Shown here: in pieces, positions 1 to 7,627 of the stretch
Layout of the letters: each line of letters starts with the position of its first letter
Numbering within the stretch: position 1 is the stretch's first letter
Assembly (NCBI GenBank): GCA_030671915.1
Contig: DAOVHN010000083.1
Location: 1-8,184, forward strand
Direction of reading: 5' to 3'
From: Pseudomonadota bacterium
GTDB taxonomy: Bacteria; Pseudomonadota; Alphaproteobacteria; UBA8366; JADFVY01
Length of the DNA stretch: 8,184 nucleotides
Translations under genes and position numbers: made by a program
The notes under the pieces: generated by a model
The model's input: only the letters and a program-made list of their open reading frames with translations
Database searches by the model: none
What the model was told of the DNA's origin: nothing

Positions 1-1
1 C

Positions 2-733
2 ATCGCCCTGCCGGCGCTGTTCGCCAACCTGCTGGGCCGGTTCCTGTTTTACGGGCGCGGGCTGCAGGGCGCCTATTTCGGTATCGTCACGCTGGCCATC
101 GCGGTAATCGCCGAGCGGACCGCCGTCAACTGGAAATGGATCGGCGGGCTGAACGGGCTGATGAACGTGCCGCCGCTGAATCTGGGGCTGACCGGGAACG
201 GATACGAAATCTGGGACGCCGTCCCGGTCTATTACGTGATGCTGGCGGTGGCGGCGCTGGTCTATGCCGGGCTGCAGGCGCTGATCGGCTCGCGATACGG
301 CACGGTGATCCGCGCGGTGCGAGACGCCGAGGAACGCACCGGATATTTCGGATACGACACCGCGGGCGTGAAGGTGGCTGTCTTCACCCTGGGCGCGGCG
401 CTGGCCGGGCTGGCCGGGGCGTTGTTCGTCACCCAGTTCTATTTCGCCTCGCCGCCGCTGATCGGCTTCGCGCTCTCGACCGAGGTGCTGATCTGGGTGG
501 CGCTGGGCGGGCGCGGCTATCCGCTGGCCGCCTTCCTGGGCGCAATCCTGGTGAAATACGCCGAGGCGTCGCTGTTCAAGTATCTCGGCGACTATTGGCT
601 GTTGGGGCTGGGCGCGCTCTGCGTGCTCAGCGTCATATGGTTCCCGCGCGGGCTGATCGGCGAAGCGATCCACCGGTTCGAGGGCTGGAGCCGATCGATC
701 TCGATACGTTCCAACCAAGGGCAGGCTCAGTAG
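2..733 (+). CDS. Branched-chain amino acid/urea-type ABC transporter permease (LivM/UrtC family), 5' partial
   Basis: This is an inner-membrane permease subunit of a high-affinity ABC importer of the branched-chain amino acid/urea class (BPD_transp_2 family). The frame is open from base 2, so the start lies upstream; 243 residues are visible. Residues 25-53 match the family region with YFGIVTLAIAVIAE followed by GGLNGL, close to the GGxNGL seen in UrtC-like proteins. Hydrophobic segments lie near visible residues 24-38, 76-95, 125-147, 152-185 and 196-214. The cytoplasmic coupling loop that docks on the ATPase is clear (RAVRDAEERTGYFGYD, 104-119), then IWVALGGRG (164-172) and the terminal FPRGLIG (214-220), both family hallmarks. 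No ATPase gene follows, so the partner subunits must lie upstream or elsewhere. The substrate cannot be decided: urea, short amides and branched-chain amino acids are all possible. The last 7 bases overlap the convergent sppA gene. Confidence 0.9.
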   Translation: MALPALFANLLGRFLFYGRGLQGAYFGIVTLAIAVIAERTAVNWKWIGGLNGLMNVPPLNLGLTGNGYEIWDAVPVYYVMLAVAALVYAGLQALIGSRYGTVIRAVRDAEERTGYFGYDTAGVKVAVFTLGAALAGLAGALFVTQFYFASPPLIGFALSTEVLIWVALGGRGYPLAAFLGAILVKYAEASLFKYLGDYWLLGLGALCVLSVIWFPRGLIGEAIHRFEGWSRSISIRSNQGQAQ

Positions 734-2523
734 CGCAGCCTCATCGGCGGCATCTGCAGCACGCCGGCGGGCGGCTTCAGAAGTTCCAGATCGTCGGCCG
801 AAAGGCCCAGCCTGTCGCCGACTTCGGCAAGGACACCGGCCTCTTGCTCCCCGAAGAGCGCCGCCCCAATTTGCGCCAGCGGCTTGCCGCCACCTTGCAG
901 TAGCTTCATCACTTCGTCGAATGACGATCGCGGCTTCGGCCAGAGCGCCAGCGTTATGCCGGCATCGGCATTCAGGCCCAGCGCCTGTTTGACCTCGGCG
1001 ATCGCCACGTCATAGCCGCCCAGCGCATCGACCAGCCCGTGGTCCAGCGCGTCCTTGCCGGCCCATACGCGCCCGCGCGCAATTCGGTCCATCTGGCCGG
1101 CATCCATTTCGCGGTCTTCCATCGCCTTGGCGGTGAAGTCCTCATAGATGAAATCGAGCATCTCGCGAAAACGCTGCTCGCCACCCGTCGGGAAATCACG
1201 GATAAAGCTCCACATGCCCGCATTTTCGCCGGCATGCAGTTCGTCCCAGGCGATGCCGAACCGCGCCCATAGCTTTTCGGTTACGAACTTTCCGCCATAG
1301 ACGCCGATCGAGCCGGTAATGGTGCCCGGCTGGGCAATGACCCGGTCGGCCGGCATGGCAACGAAATAGCCGCCGGACGCAGCGGTCGCGCCCATCGACA
1401 CGATGACCGGTTTGCCGGCAGCGCTGGCCCGCCGCACCTCGCGCCAGACGATGTCGGAGGCGATATAGGAACCGCCGGGGCTGTTGATCCGGAACAGGAT
1501 TGCCTCGACTTCTTCATCGTCGACAGCATCCGCGAAGGCGTCGGCCACGCGGTGGGCCTTGAAGCCACCGCCCTCGAACCCGTCGCCATCGTCACCGCCG
1601 CCCATGGAAATCGTGCCGTTGCCATAGATCAGCGCGACTTTCGGCCCGTCACTGTTGGGCCGATCGATGCCGGCCAGATAGTCGTCCAGGAAGACGCGCT
1701 CGGCCTCTTCGCCCGCCATCGAATCGCTCTCGTCGATGAATTCGTCCCAATAGCCGATCCGGTCGATCAGGCGTTTCTCCAGCGCCTCTTGCGCAAGATA
1801 AGGGCCGTTATCCACCAGTTGGCGCACCTCGGCCTCGTCGAACCCGCGCGATTCAGCGATCCCGGCGACCAGTTGTCCGTAGAGCGAATCCAGCAGCGCC
1901 TGGAGGTTTTCGCGGGCCGGGTCGCTCATCCCATAGCCAGTCATGGATTCAACCGCCGACTTATACTCGTGGCGCTGCCCGAAGCGCGGCTTCACCTCCA
2001 GCTTGTCCAGCATTCCCCCGGCATAGGGGATTTCCATGGATAACCCGATCAGCCCGACCCCGCCGGACGGCTGGACCCAAATCTCGTCGAAGGCGCTGGC
2101 CAGGTAGTAGGCGGCCGACCCGCCGCCCATCCCGCCGAGATCCTCGGTGAAAAGCCGAGCGGTTTTCCCTGCGCCGCGCAGTTCCGCGATCGCCGCGCGC
2201 AGTTCCTGGGCCATGGACAGGTTGACGCGGAACCCGCCCATATAGACGGCGACACCCGATACACGCTCGTCCGTGGCGGCCGCGCGCAGCCCCATGATAA
2301 CCTCGCGCAGCACCAGGTCCTGTTTCTCGAACAGGAAGACCTCCGATTTCCGCCGGTCTTGTAGTTCGCCCTCGAAATTGACCCGCAGCACCATCCGGTC
2401 CGGCAAGGATTTCGCGGCCCCGGGCCCGAAGATAGCGATTACGAAACCGATAACCGTGATCAAAACGACCGTCGCGCCGATCACGGCCAGGGATCCGATA
2501 ATGAAACGCCAGAGAGTTCTCAT
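727..2523 (-). CDS. sppA: Signal peptide peptidase SppA, 67K type
   Basis: SppA is a membrane-bound serine protease (family S49) that degrades signal peptides released by signal peptidase and other membrane-embedded fragments. At 598 residues this is the long form, with two tandem S49 domains, close to the E. coli protein of about 618. A single N-terminal membrane anchor spans about residues 7-32. The general-base lysine of the Ser/Lys dyad is K188 in HEYKSAVE (E. coli K209, GKYKSAVE-like), and the nucleophile is S383 in ATAASGGYF (E. coli S409). The substrate-site motif FRINSPGG is at 344-351. Both catalytic residues are present, so it should be active. The ATG is preceded by a Shine-Dalgarno-like AGGGGAA four bases upstream. 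It is the last gene of the leftward block, 14 bases after the TPR gene. Its stop codon falls inside the end of the convergent permease gene, and no terminator is visible after it. Confidence 0.96.
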   Translation of the reverse strand: MRTLWRFIIGSLAVIGATVVLITVIGFVIAIFGPGAAKSLPDRMVLRVNFEGELQDRRKSEVFLFEKQDLVLREVIMGLRAAATDERVSGVAVYMGGFRVNLSMAQELRAAIAELRGAGKTARLFTEDLGGMGGGSAAYYLASAFDEIWVQPSGGVGLIGLSMEIPYAGGMLDKLEVKPRFGQRHEYKSAVESMTGYGMSDPARENLQALLDSLYGQLVAGIAESRGFDEAEVRQLVDNGPYLAQEALEKRLIDRIGYWDEFIDESDSMAGEEAERVFLDDYLAGIDRPNSDGPKVALIYGNGTISMGGGDDGDGFEGGGFKAHRVADAFADAVDDEEVEAILFRINSPGGSYIASDIVWREVRRASAAGKPVIVSMGATAASGGYFVAMPADRVIAQPGTITGSIGVYGGKFVTEKLWARFGIAWDELHAGENAGMWSFIRDFPTGGEQRFREMLDFIYEDFTAKAMEDREMDAGQMDRIARGRVWAGKDALDHGLVDALGGYDVAIAEVKQALGLNADAGITLALWPKPRSSFDEVMKLLQGGGKPLAQIGAALFGEQEAGVLAEVGDRLGLSADDLELLKPPAGVLQMPPMRLRY

Positions 2524-2537
2524 TGGGTTCCCCTATC

Positions 2538-3956
2538 CTACAGTGTTAGCCCCGCGACCAGGTCGCGCGCCTTGCGCCAGGCCGCCACGGCCCCGCTTTC
2601 ATCATCCAAGGTGGCCAGAACGCGGGCGTAGGTGCGCCAGTTCCATACGCTGCTGGGCCGGTCCGCGCTGCGCTCCGACATCATTGAACGGGCGATATCC
2701 AATCTGCCCGCGCGCACGGCCGCCGATACCAGCAGCCGGTGGAAAACATCCTGTTGCGCCACGCTGCCGCCGACATAGCGCAGATCGTACCGCAAGGGCT
2801 GCAGCAACTCGACGGTGCGTTCGAAATCGCCGCAGGAATAAGCCAGCAGGGCGGCGCAGAGCGGGGTTCCGATTTCGCCGTAGATTGTGGCGGCCATGCC
2901 TTCCGATGCGGCCGCATGCGCGGCCATGGATTCGATCATCGCCTCGGCCGCGTCCACCCGCCCGTCGGCGGCCAGCGCCATCATGTAATGGGCATCGGCG
3001 AAGGCCAGCTTGTGGTCGCGCGCGTGGGCCTCGGCCTTGTCGGCCAACTCGACCCAGCGACCGCCGACATCGACGCCGGTCTCCTCCAGCCGCCACAGCA
3101 GCGAGGCGGCATTGGCGATGTCCAGGTAGTCGTCGGTTTGTTCGGCACGGATGCGGTTGTCGTAGCCGTCCAGAACCGCGTGGTAACGCTCCAGATCCAT
3201 CAGCAGCAGCGCCCCGTGCCACCACAGGTGATTGGCAAAATTATTGCAGTTGGTCCAGATTTTCTCGGACGTCTTCAGCCAGTCCGTGCCCTCGCGGTGG
3301 CGGCCCTGCATCTCCAGAACGTGGGTCACGGCATGGATCGCCCAGACATCCGCCGGATTGATCGCCACCGCACGATGGCCCACGGCTTCCGCATTGGCGA
3401 AGTCGCCGCATTCCTCCAGCCCGAAGGCGTACATGCCCAGCACGAAGCCGTGGCCGGGCGTGTCTTCGTTCCAGGCATAGAGCACGCGGGCAATGGAATC
3501 GCGTATATTGCGGGAGTCGCCGAGATAGAAATAGCCGCGGTTGGCAAGCTTCAGCGCCAGCACGTCCAGCGGGTGTTCCAGCAGGATTTTTTCCCACAAT
3601 TCCAGCGCGCCCTGCCAATCTTCCTCATGCCAGGCGGTGAGAGCCGCGATATGGTCGCGCTCGCGCTGGGTGGCGCCGCCCTCCAGGGCCGATTTCCTGG
3701 CAGCAGTTATCTCCGCGCCGATCCGCTCGTCCAACGCGCGGATGGCGAAGAGTTTCATGAAACAGCCGCGGGCCACATGGCCCATCAGAAAATCCGGATC
3801 GGCCTGCAAGGCCAGTTTCAGGTGATCGCCTGTATCGCGGTGAAATCCCAGCCAGGACGAGATGGCATCGTCGAAATGGCGAACGGCGTCTCCGCTGGAC
3901 GTGGTGTAGGCCACATCCCGCCGGTCGTTCTGAATCGCTATCTTCCGTTCCGACAA
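2538..3956 (-). CDS. TTC38-like tetratricopeptide repeat protein, TTG start
   Basis: This 472-residue, all-helical protein resembles the TTC38 (tetratricopeptide repeat protein 38) family, which has about the same length in animals and bacteria; its biochemical role is not established. Family-like motifs are WAIHAVTHVLEMQGR (205-219), NHLWWHGALLLMDL (242-255) and GGSVAQQDVFHRLLVSAAV (396-414). TPR-like helix pairs lie around 28-64, 101-146, 168-200 and 320-345. I see no signal peptide or membrane segment, so it is probably cytoplasmic. The first possible start is TTG (3954-3956), preceded by AAGGT. No ATG, GTG or TTG lies between it and the upstream in-frame stop, and the first internal ATG (residue 58) would delete conserved sequence. 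A GTG at residue 15 is an alternative start. It sits 7 bases after aroC and 14 before sppA, so it is co-transcribed with both. TPR proteins usually act as protein-binding scaffolds, but no partner is shown here. Confidence 0.88.
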   Translation of the reverse strand: MSERKIAIQNDRRDVAYTTSSGDAVRHFDDAISSWLGFHRDTGDHLKLALQADPDFLMGHVARGCFMKLFAIRALDERIGAEITAARKSALEGGATQRERDHIAALTAWHEEDWQGALELWEKILLEHPLDVLALKLANRGYFYLGDSRNIRDSIARVLYAWNEDTPGHGFVLGMYAFGLEECGDFANAEAVGHRAVAINPADVWAIHAVTHVLEMQGRHREGTDWLKTSEKIWTNCNNFANHLWWHGALLLMDLERYHAVLDGYDNRIRAEQTDDYLDIANAASLLWRLEETGVDVGGRWVELADKAEAHARDHKLAFADAHYMMALAADGRVDAAEAMIESMAAHAAASEGMAATIYGEIGTPLCAALLAYSCGDFERTVELLQPLRYDLRYVGGSVAQQDVFHRLLVSAAVRAGRLDIARSMMSERSADRPSSVWNWRTYARVLATLDDESGAVAAWRKARDLVAGLTL

Positions 3957-3963
3957 ACCTTGT

Positions 3964-5037
3964 TCACCCGCATTGCGCCCTGTGCCTCAACAGGTGATCG
4001 GCCAGAACGCATGCCATCATAGCTTCGCCAACCGGGACCGCACGGATCCCGACGCAGGGATCGTGACGCCCTTTGGTTAAGATATCACTATCTTTCCCGT
4101 CCAAAGTGACGGTTTTTCGCGGCGTCAGGATGGAACTTGTGGGTTTGACGGCAAATCGCACCACGATGTCCTGGCCGCTGCTGATGCCGCCGAGGATACC
4201 GCCTGCATTATTGGAGGTGAAAACGGGCTCTCCATCCGGGCCCATGCGCATTTCGTCGGCGTTTTCCTCGCCGGTCAGGGCCGCCGCGGCCAGGCCGGCG
4301 CCGATCTCGACGCTTTTCACCGCGTTGATGCTCATCATCGCCTTGGCGAGGTCGGCGTCCAGCTTGTCGTAGACCGGCGCGCCGAGGCCCACCGGCGCGC
4401 CCTCGGCCACCACTTCGACGACGGCACCAATGGAAGAGCCGGCTTTGCGGATTTCGTCCAGATAGCCTTCCCAGCTCTGCGCCGCCTTGCGGTCCGGGCA
4501 CCAGAAGGGATTGTCTTCCACCGCGTCCCAGTCCCAGGAATCGCGGTCGATATGATGGGGGCCAAGCTGCACAAGCGCGCCGCGGATACGCACCGAATCG
4601 CCGAGCACCTTGCGCGCGATCGCCCCGGCGGCGACGCGCATCGCGGTTTCGCGCGCCGACGAGCGCCCGCCGCCCCGGTAATCGCGAATCCCGTATTTCT
4701 TCCAGTAGGTATAATCGGCATGGCCGGGGCGGAATTTTTCGGCGATATCGCCGTAATCCTTCGACCGCTGGTCGATGTTTTCGATCAGCAGGCCGATCGG
4801 CGCGCCGGTGGTCTGCCCCTCGAACACGCCGGACAGGATTTTCACCTCGTCCGGTTCCTTGCGCTGAGTGGTGAAGCGCGACTGGCCCGGCCGGCGGCGG
4901 TCGAGCCAGTACTGGATATCGGGTTCGCTCAACGGGATCCGCGGCGGCGTGCCATCTACCACACAGCCGATGGCAGGCCCGTGGCTTTCACCGAACGTGG
5001 TGAATCGAAACAGGTGTCCGAAGCCGTTGCCGCTCAT
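3964..5037 (-). CDS. aroC: Chorismate synthase
   Basis: Chorismate synthase carries out the last step of the shikimate pathway, converting 5-enolpyruvylshikimate-3-phosphate to chorismate with reduced FMN as cofactor, in the cytoplasm. The 357-residue length is normal. The three family signatures are present: GESHG at 16-20 with [16 protein letters not shown] around it, [20 protein letters not shown] at 103-122 followed by GGRSSARET, and [20 protein letters not shown] at 322-341. The two conserved active-site histidines correspond to H19 (GESHG) and H106 (RPGHAD). [19 protein letters not shown] (47-65) is the usual substrate-binding region. The ATG overlaps the fabI stop in an ATGA, which indicates translational coupling; a GAAGG lies just upstream of the start. 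The TPR gene follows after 7 bases. Chorismate feeds aromatic amino acids, folate and ubiquinone. Confidence 0.98.
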   Translation of the reverse strand: MSGNGFGHLFRFTTFGESHGPAIGCVVDGTPPRIPLSEPDIQYWLDRRRPGQSRFTTQRKEPDEVKILSGVFEGQTTGAPIGLLIENIDQRSKDYGDIAEKFRPGHADYTYWKKYGIRDYRGGGRSSARETAMRVAAGAIARKVLGDSVRIRGALVQLGPHHIDRDSWDWDAVEDNPFWCPDRKAAQSWEGYLDEIRKAGSSIGAVVEVVAEGAPVGLGAPVYDKLDADLAKAMMSINAVKSVEIGAGLAAAALTGEENADEMRMGPDGEPVFTSNNAGGILGGISSGQDIVVRFAVKPTSSILTPRKTVTLDGKDSDILTKGRHDPCVGIRAVPVGEAMMACVLADHLLRHRAQCG

Positions 5038-5873
5038 GCCTTCGCGTTGAGGCTAGCCAGCAGTTCCGCGACCTCTTCCGCCGCATCGACCGCGACCATG
5101 CCGACCGTGTGATAGCCGCAATCGACGTGATGCACCTCGCCCGACACGCCGGCGCCGAGGTCGCTGAGCAGATAGACTCCCGCGCCGCCCACCTCGTCGA
5201 TGGTGACGTTGCGCTTCAAGGGCGAGTTCAGCTCGTTCCATTTCAGGATATAGCGGAAGTCGCCGATGCCAGACGCCGCCAGGGTCTTGATCGGTCCCGC
5301 GGAAACTGCGTTGACGCGGATGTTCTGGGACCCGAGATCGACCGCCAGATAGCGCACGCTGGCCTCCAGCGCCGCCTTGGCCACGCCCATGACATTGTAA
5401 TGGGGCATGACGCGCTCGGCCCCGTAATAGGTCAGGGTAAGCAAGCTGCCGCCATTGGGCATCATGGTCATCGCCCGGGCCGCGACCGAGGTGAAGGAGT
5501 AGCAGGAGATATCCATGGTGCGCAGGAAGTTGTCCCGGCTTGTATGGACATATTTGCCCTTAAGCTCGTCCTTGTCGGAGAATGCCACCGCATGAACCAC
5601 GAAATCGATACTGCCCCATTTGTCGCGCAGCGTATCGAAGGTCGCGTCGATGGAGGCCTCATCGGTGACGTCGCAAGGCACGACGATGTCGGAACCAACG
5701 GATTCGGCCAGCGGCCGCACGCGTTTTTCCAGCGCCTCGCCCTGGTAGGTAAAAGCCACCTCGGCGCCTTGGGCGGCAACCGCGCGCGCGATTCCCCAGG
5801 CGATCGAGCGTTCGTTGGCAACACCCATGACAAGGCCGCGCTTACCGGCCATCAACGGTTGGGGTTCGGTCAT
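5034..5873 (-). CDS. fabI: Enoyl-[acyl-carrier-protein] reductase (NADH), FabI
   Basis: FabI reduces trans-2-enoyl-ACP to acyl-ACP, the last step of each fatty acid elongation cycle, and is the target of triclosan-type inhibitors. The protein has 279 residues and a Rossmann fold of the atypical SDR type. The N-terminal nucleotide site reads [17 protein letters not shown] (13-29). The catalytic pair is Y159 and K166 in the [12 protein letters not shown] motif, with Y149 matching E. coli Y146 and K166 matching K163. [17 protein letters not shown] (187-203) is the substrate-loop region. The residue at the E. coli G93 position is Ala97 (HAVAF), which is common in FabI proteins and not evidence of resistance. 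The start is supported by TGAGGA four bases upstream. It is the first gene of the leftward block and overlaps aroC by 4 bases. The protein looks alphaproteobacterial in type (for example [20 protein letters not shown]). Confidence 0.98.
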   Translation of the reverse strand: MTEPQPLMAGKRGLVMGVANERSIAWGIARAVAAQGAEVAFTYQGEALEKRVRPLAESVGSDIVVPCDVTDEASIDATFDTLRDKWGSIDFVVHAVAFSDKDELKGKYVHTSRDNFLRTMDISCYSFTSVAARAMTMMPNGGSLLTLTYYGAERVMPHYNVMGVAKAALEASVRYLAVDLGSQNIRVNAVSAGPIKTLAASGIGDFRYILKWNELNSPLKRNVTIDEVGGAGVYLLSDLGAGVSGEVHHVDCGYHTVGMVAVDAAEEVAELLASLNAKA

Positions 5874-5915
5874 ATAGTCCTCACAACGGGAATGTTTTCT
5901 TAATGGTTCGCGGGC

Positions 5916-5943
5916 ATCCTACACAGAAAGTCCGTGCGGTCAA
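5916..5943 (-). promoter_or_regulatory. Predicted sigma70-type promoter for the fabI-aroC-TPR-sppA block
   Basis: On the minus strand TTGACC (5938-5943) is followed after exactly 16 bases by TAGGAT (5916-5921). The -35 element matches the consensus TTGACA at five of six positions and the -10 matches TATAAT at four of six. Transcription would start near 5909, giving a leader of about 36 bases before the fabI ATG with its own TGAGGA Shine-Dalgarno at 5878-5883. The location directly upstream of the first gene of a closely packed block supports it. No operator-like inverted repeat is obvious around it. This is prediction from sequence only. Confidence 0.5.
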
Positions 5944-5998
5944 AGCAGTGCTATAGCGCGTTACTTCCTACTCGCAATATGTTTATGATCCATTCTTT

Positions 5999-6005
5999 GG
6001 AAGGA
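5999..6005 (+). promoter_or_regulatory. Ribosome binding site that favours the ATG at 6009 for the YihY gene
   Basis: GGAAGGA lies three bases before the ATG at 6009. Upstream in-frame candidates are a GTG at 5934 and ATGs at 5979 and 5985; none has a comparable purine-rich motif, and the residues they would add (for example YSALLPTRN) do not look like family sequence. The GTG would also lie inside the predicted fabI promoter. A TATGAT at 5984-5989 could be a -10 element for this gene, with a start near 5996 and a short leader, but no good -35 element accompanies it. Confidence 0.5.
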
Positions 6006-6008
6006 CGA

Positions 6009-7412
6009 ATGAAAGAAGGCGACAACAATTCGCAGCAGGAGACCGGCTTCCTGGCGCGCGCCGCGGCGGCGTGGGGCTATCTGTGCCATGTGGCGTCCCG
6101 CTTTGCCGCCGACCAGTGCCCGCAGCGCGCGGCCGCACTGACCTACACCACGCTGTTGGCGATGGTGCCGCTGCTGGCGATCAGCTTCGCCGTTTTCTCG
6201 GCCTTCGAGGCATTCGGCGAGATGCAGAACCAGGTCCAGACTTTCATTTTCGAAAATTTCGTGCCGCAGGTCGGCTCCGTCGTTCAGGAACATCTTGAGA
6301 AATTCGCCAGTAAAACCAGAGGGCTTTCGATTATCGGCGCGCTGTTCCTGGCGGTAACCTCGGTGCTGCTGCTGTCGTCCATCAGTTCCGCCTTCAACCA
6401 TATCTGGCGGGTGCGCCAGACCAAGGGGCTGGTGGTGCGGCTGCCGGTGTACTGGATGATCCTGACGCTGACACCGCTTCTTCTGGGGGCCAGCGTGGCG
6501 CTGTCCACCTATCTGTTCGCGCTGGCGCAGGCCACGGGGGTCGAGCAGTATACCGGGCCGTTGACGCGGCTGGCTGTGATCGTGCCGCTGCTCGTGCAGA
6601 TCGCCGGTTTGTTCGTGCTGTACCGTTTCGCGCCGAATTATCCCGTGCGCTGGAGCGACGCGATGGCCGGCTCGGTAACGGCCGGGCTGGTGCTGGAGCT
6701 TCTGAAGCGGGGCTTCGGCTATTACGTGACGACGTTCCCGACCTACCAGACGATATACGGCGCGCTCGCCACCATCCCGATCTTCCTGATCTGGATGTAC
6801 GTGATGTGGAACGTGGTGCTGTGGGGCGCGGAAATGGCGGCGGCCCTGCCCGAATGGCGGTCCGGCATCAGCCGCCGCGAAAGCGAACAGCGCACGCCGG
6901 CGGCCATGCTGGCCGCCGCCGCGGCGATCCTGGCCCTGCTGCTGGCGGCGCATCGCGGCGGCGGGGGCTTGCGCTGGCGCCATCTGCAGCGCCGCGCGGG
7001 CCAGCCCGCCGAGCTGCTGACAGCCGCCTCGGAAGCGCTGCGCAAGTCCCACTATATCCAGAAGAACGAGCGCGATGTCTGGTTCCTGACCCGCGATCTC
7101 GACCGGGCGACACTGGCCGATCTGCATAGCGATCTGGGCCTGTCCACCGCCGCCGCAGCTGTCCAAGTGGCCCATGCGGACTGGGGCGCGAAACTGGCCG
7201 AGGCGCTGCGCGGCGCGGAGGAGGCCGGCCACGCGGCCATGGACATGCCGCTGGAATCCCTGCTGGCAACGGAAGAAAGCGCGCAGATCGTTCGCCTGGC
7301 GACCGGCGACGAACCCGGTGATGACGAGGGCGAAGACGAAAACGACGAACCCCGAGACTACAAAAACCGCCTGCTCGCCATCCTCGGCCTCGCCTGGCTG
7401 GTGGGGCGCTGA
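6009..7412 (+). CDS. YihY/BrkB (UPF0761) family inner-membrane protein with cytoplasmic C-terminal extension
   Basis: This 467-residue protein belongs to the YihY/virulence factor BrkB family, polytopic inner-membrane proteins whose transport or other activity is not settled. The family opening is present: RFAADQCPQRAAALTYTTLL (31-50), followed by the first membrane helix. Hydrophobic segments lie near residues 44-66, 106-128, 145-172, 186-206, 215-233 and 250-280. The family pattern FxxxFNHIWRVR-like (SSAFNHIWRVRQTKG, 126-140) and TIYGALATIPIFLIWMYVMW (248-267) are clear. After PEWR (281-284) comes another hydrophobic Ala/Leu-rich stretch (299-314), then a domain of about 55 residues (321-375) that resembles the winged-helix-like tail found in longer family members (ALRKSHYIQ, then VWFLTRDLDRATLADL). 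An acidic tract follows (DEPGDDEGEDENDEPRD, 434-450), and the end, LLAILGLAWLVGR, is hydrophobic. It diverges from fabI and has no co-directional partner in the window. The start at 6009 was chosen for its ribosome binding site. Confidence 0.9.
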   Translation: MKEGDNNSQQETGFLARAAAAWGYLCHVASRFAADQCPQRAAALTYTTLLAMVPLLAISFAVFSAFEAFGEMQNQVQTFIFENFVPQVGSVVQEHLEKFASKTRGLSIIGALFLAVTSVLLLSSISSAFNHIWRVRQTKGLVVRLPVYWMILTLTPLLLGASVALSTYLFALAQATGVEQYTGPLTRLAVIVPLLVQIAGLFVLYRFAPNYPVRWSDAMAGSVTAGLVLELLKRGFGYYVTTFPTYQTIYGALATIPIFLIWMYVMWNVVLWGAEMAAALPEWRSGISRRESEQRTPAAMLAAAAAILALLLAAHRGGGGLRWRHLQRRAGQPAELLTAASEALRKSHYIQKNERDVWFLTRDLDRATLADLHSDLGLSTAAAAVQVAHADWGAKLAEALRGAEEAGHAAMDMPLESLLATEESAQIVRLATGDEPGDDEGEDENDEPRDYKNRLLAILGLAWLVGR

Positions 7413-7525
7413 TCCGGGTCCGCTCTCCCGCCCGCGCCTTGGTATTAAACCGCCGTGACGCCTTCAGGCAGACGCGCTCCGCCGCCCTGGCCGAGTGGCG
7501 TCAATTGGCGGCTTGAAGGCCTTTG

Positions 7526-7542
7526 CGTCAACCCTTTTGACG
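7526..7542. repeat. Inverted repeat CGTCAA-N5-TTGACG
   Basis: The arms CGTCAA (7526-7531) and TTGACG (7537-7542) are perfect inverted repeats separated by CCCTT. Two further copies of the core lie nearby: GCGTCAA at 7498-7504 and TTGACA at 7559-7564. The dyad could be a protein binding site or a small hairpin. No promoter with a convincing -10 element was found beside it, so no regulator or target gene is proposed. Confidence 0.4.
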
Positions 7543-7599
7543 ACTGGCTCGCATCAGGTTGACAGCGCCTTCGAGACCCTTCGCAACTGGAACCCCTGC

Positions 7600-7627
7600 A
7601 AAAAAGTGGCCCGCCAGGCGGAGCCAC
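7600..7627 (-). terminator. Intrinsic terminator, minus strand
   Basis: Read on the minus strand, a GC-rich hairpin occupies 7606-7627: GTGGC pairs with GCCAC and, after one bulged T, CCGC pairs with GCGG around a three-base loop CTG. It is followed at once by six T residues (7605 down to 7600). Nine base pairs plus a T-run is a standard Rho-independent terminator. It points left, so it cannot serve the rightward YihY gene ending at 7412. It is also not after any recognised leftward protein gene, which implies a minus-strand transcript starting somewhere to its right. Confidence 0.6.

Noticed and set aside
136..903. Plus-strand open frame of 255 residues spanning the permease and sppA ends
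   Set aside because: It is an Arg- and Gly-rich out-of-frame translation of the permease gene and then antisense to sppA, with no family resemblance.
2739..4022. Long plus-strand open frame of 427 residues opposite the TPR gene
   Set aside because: It is the antisense shadow of a well-supported gene with family motifs; its translation shows no domain, and it runs into the aroC gene.
5570..5600. Alanine at the FabI position equivalent to E. coli Gly93, a known triclosan-resistance site
   Set aside because: Alanine is natural at this position in many susceptible FabI proteins, so it does not indicate resistance.
5961..7232. Minus-strand open frame of 423 residues opposite the YihY gene
   Set aside because: The translation is rich in His, Gln and Arg and has no motif. 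The opposite strand encodes a clear membrane protein, so this is a shadow.
7481..7560. Possible tRNA-Ser/Leu 5' half: TGGCCGAGTGG at 7488-7498 matches a type II tRNA D-arm
   Set aside because: There is no proper anticodon stem-loop, no T-arm of the GGTTCGAATCC type and no matching acceptor 3' strand downstream. An 11-base match alone is not a tRNA.
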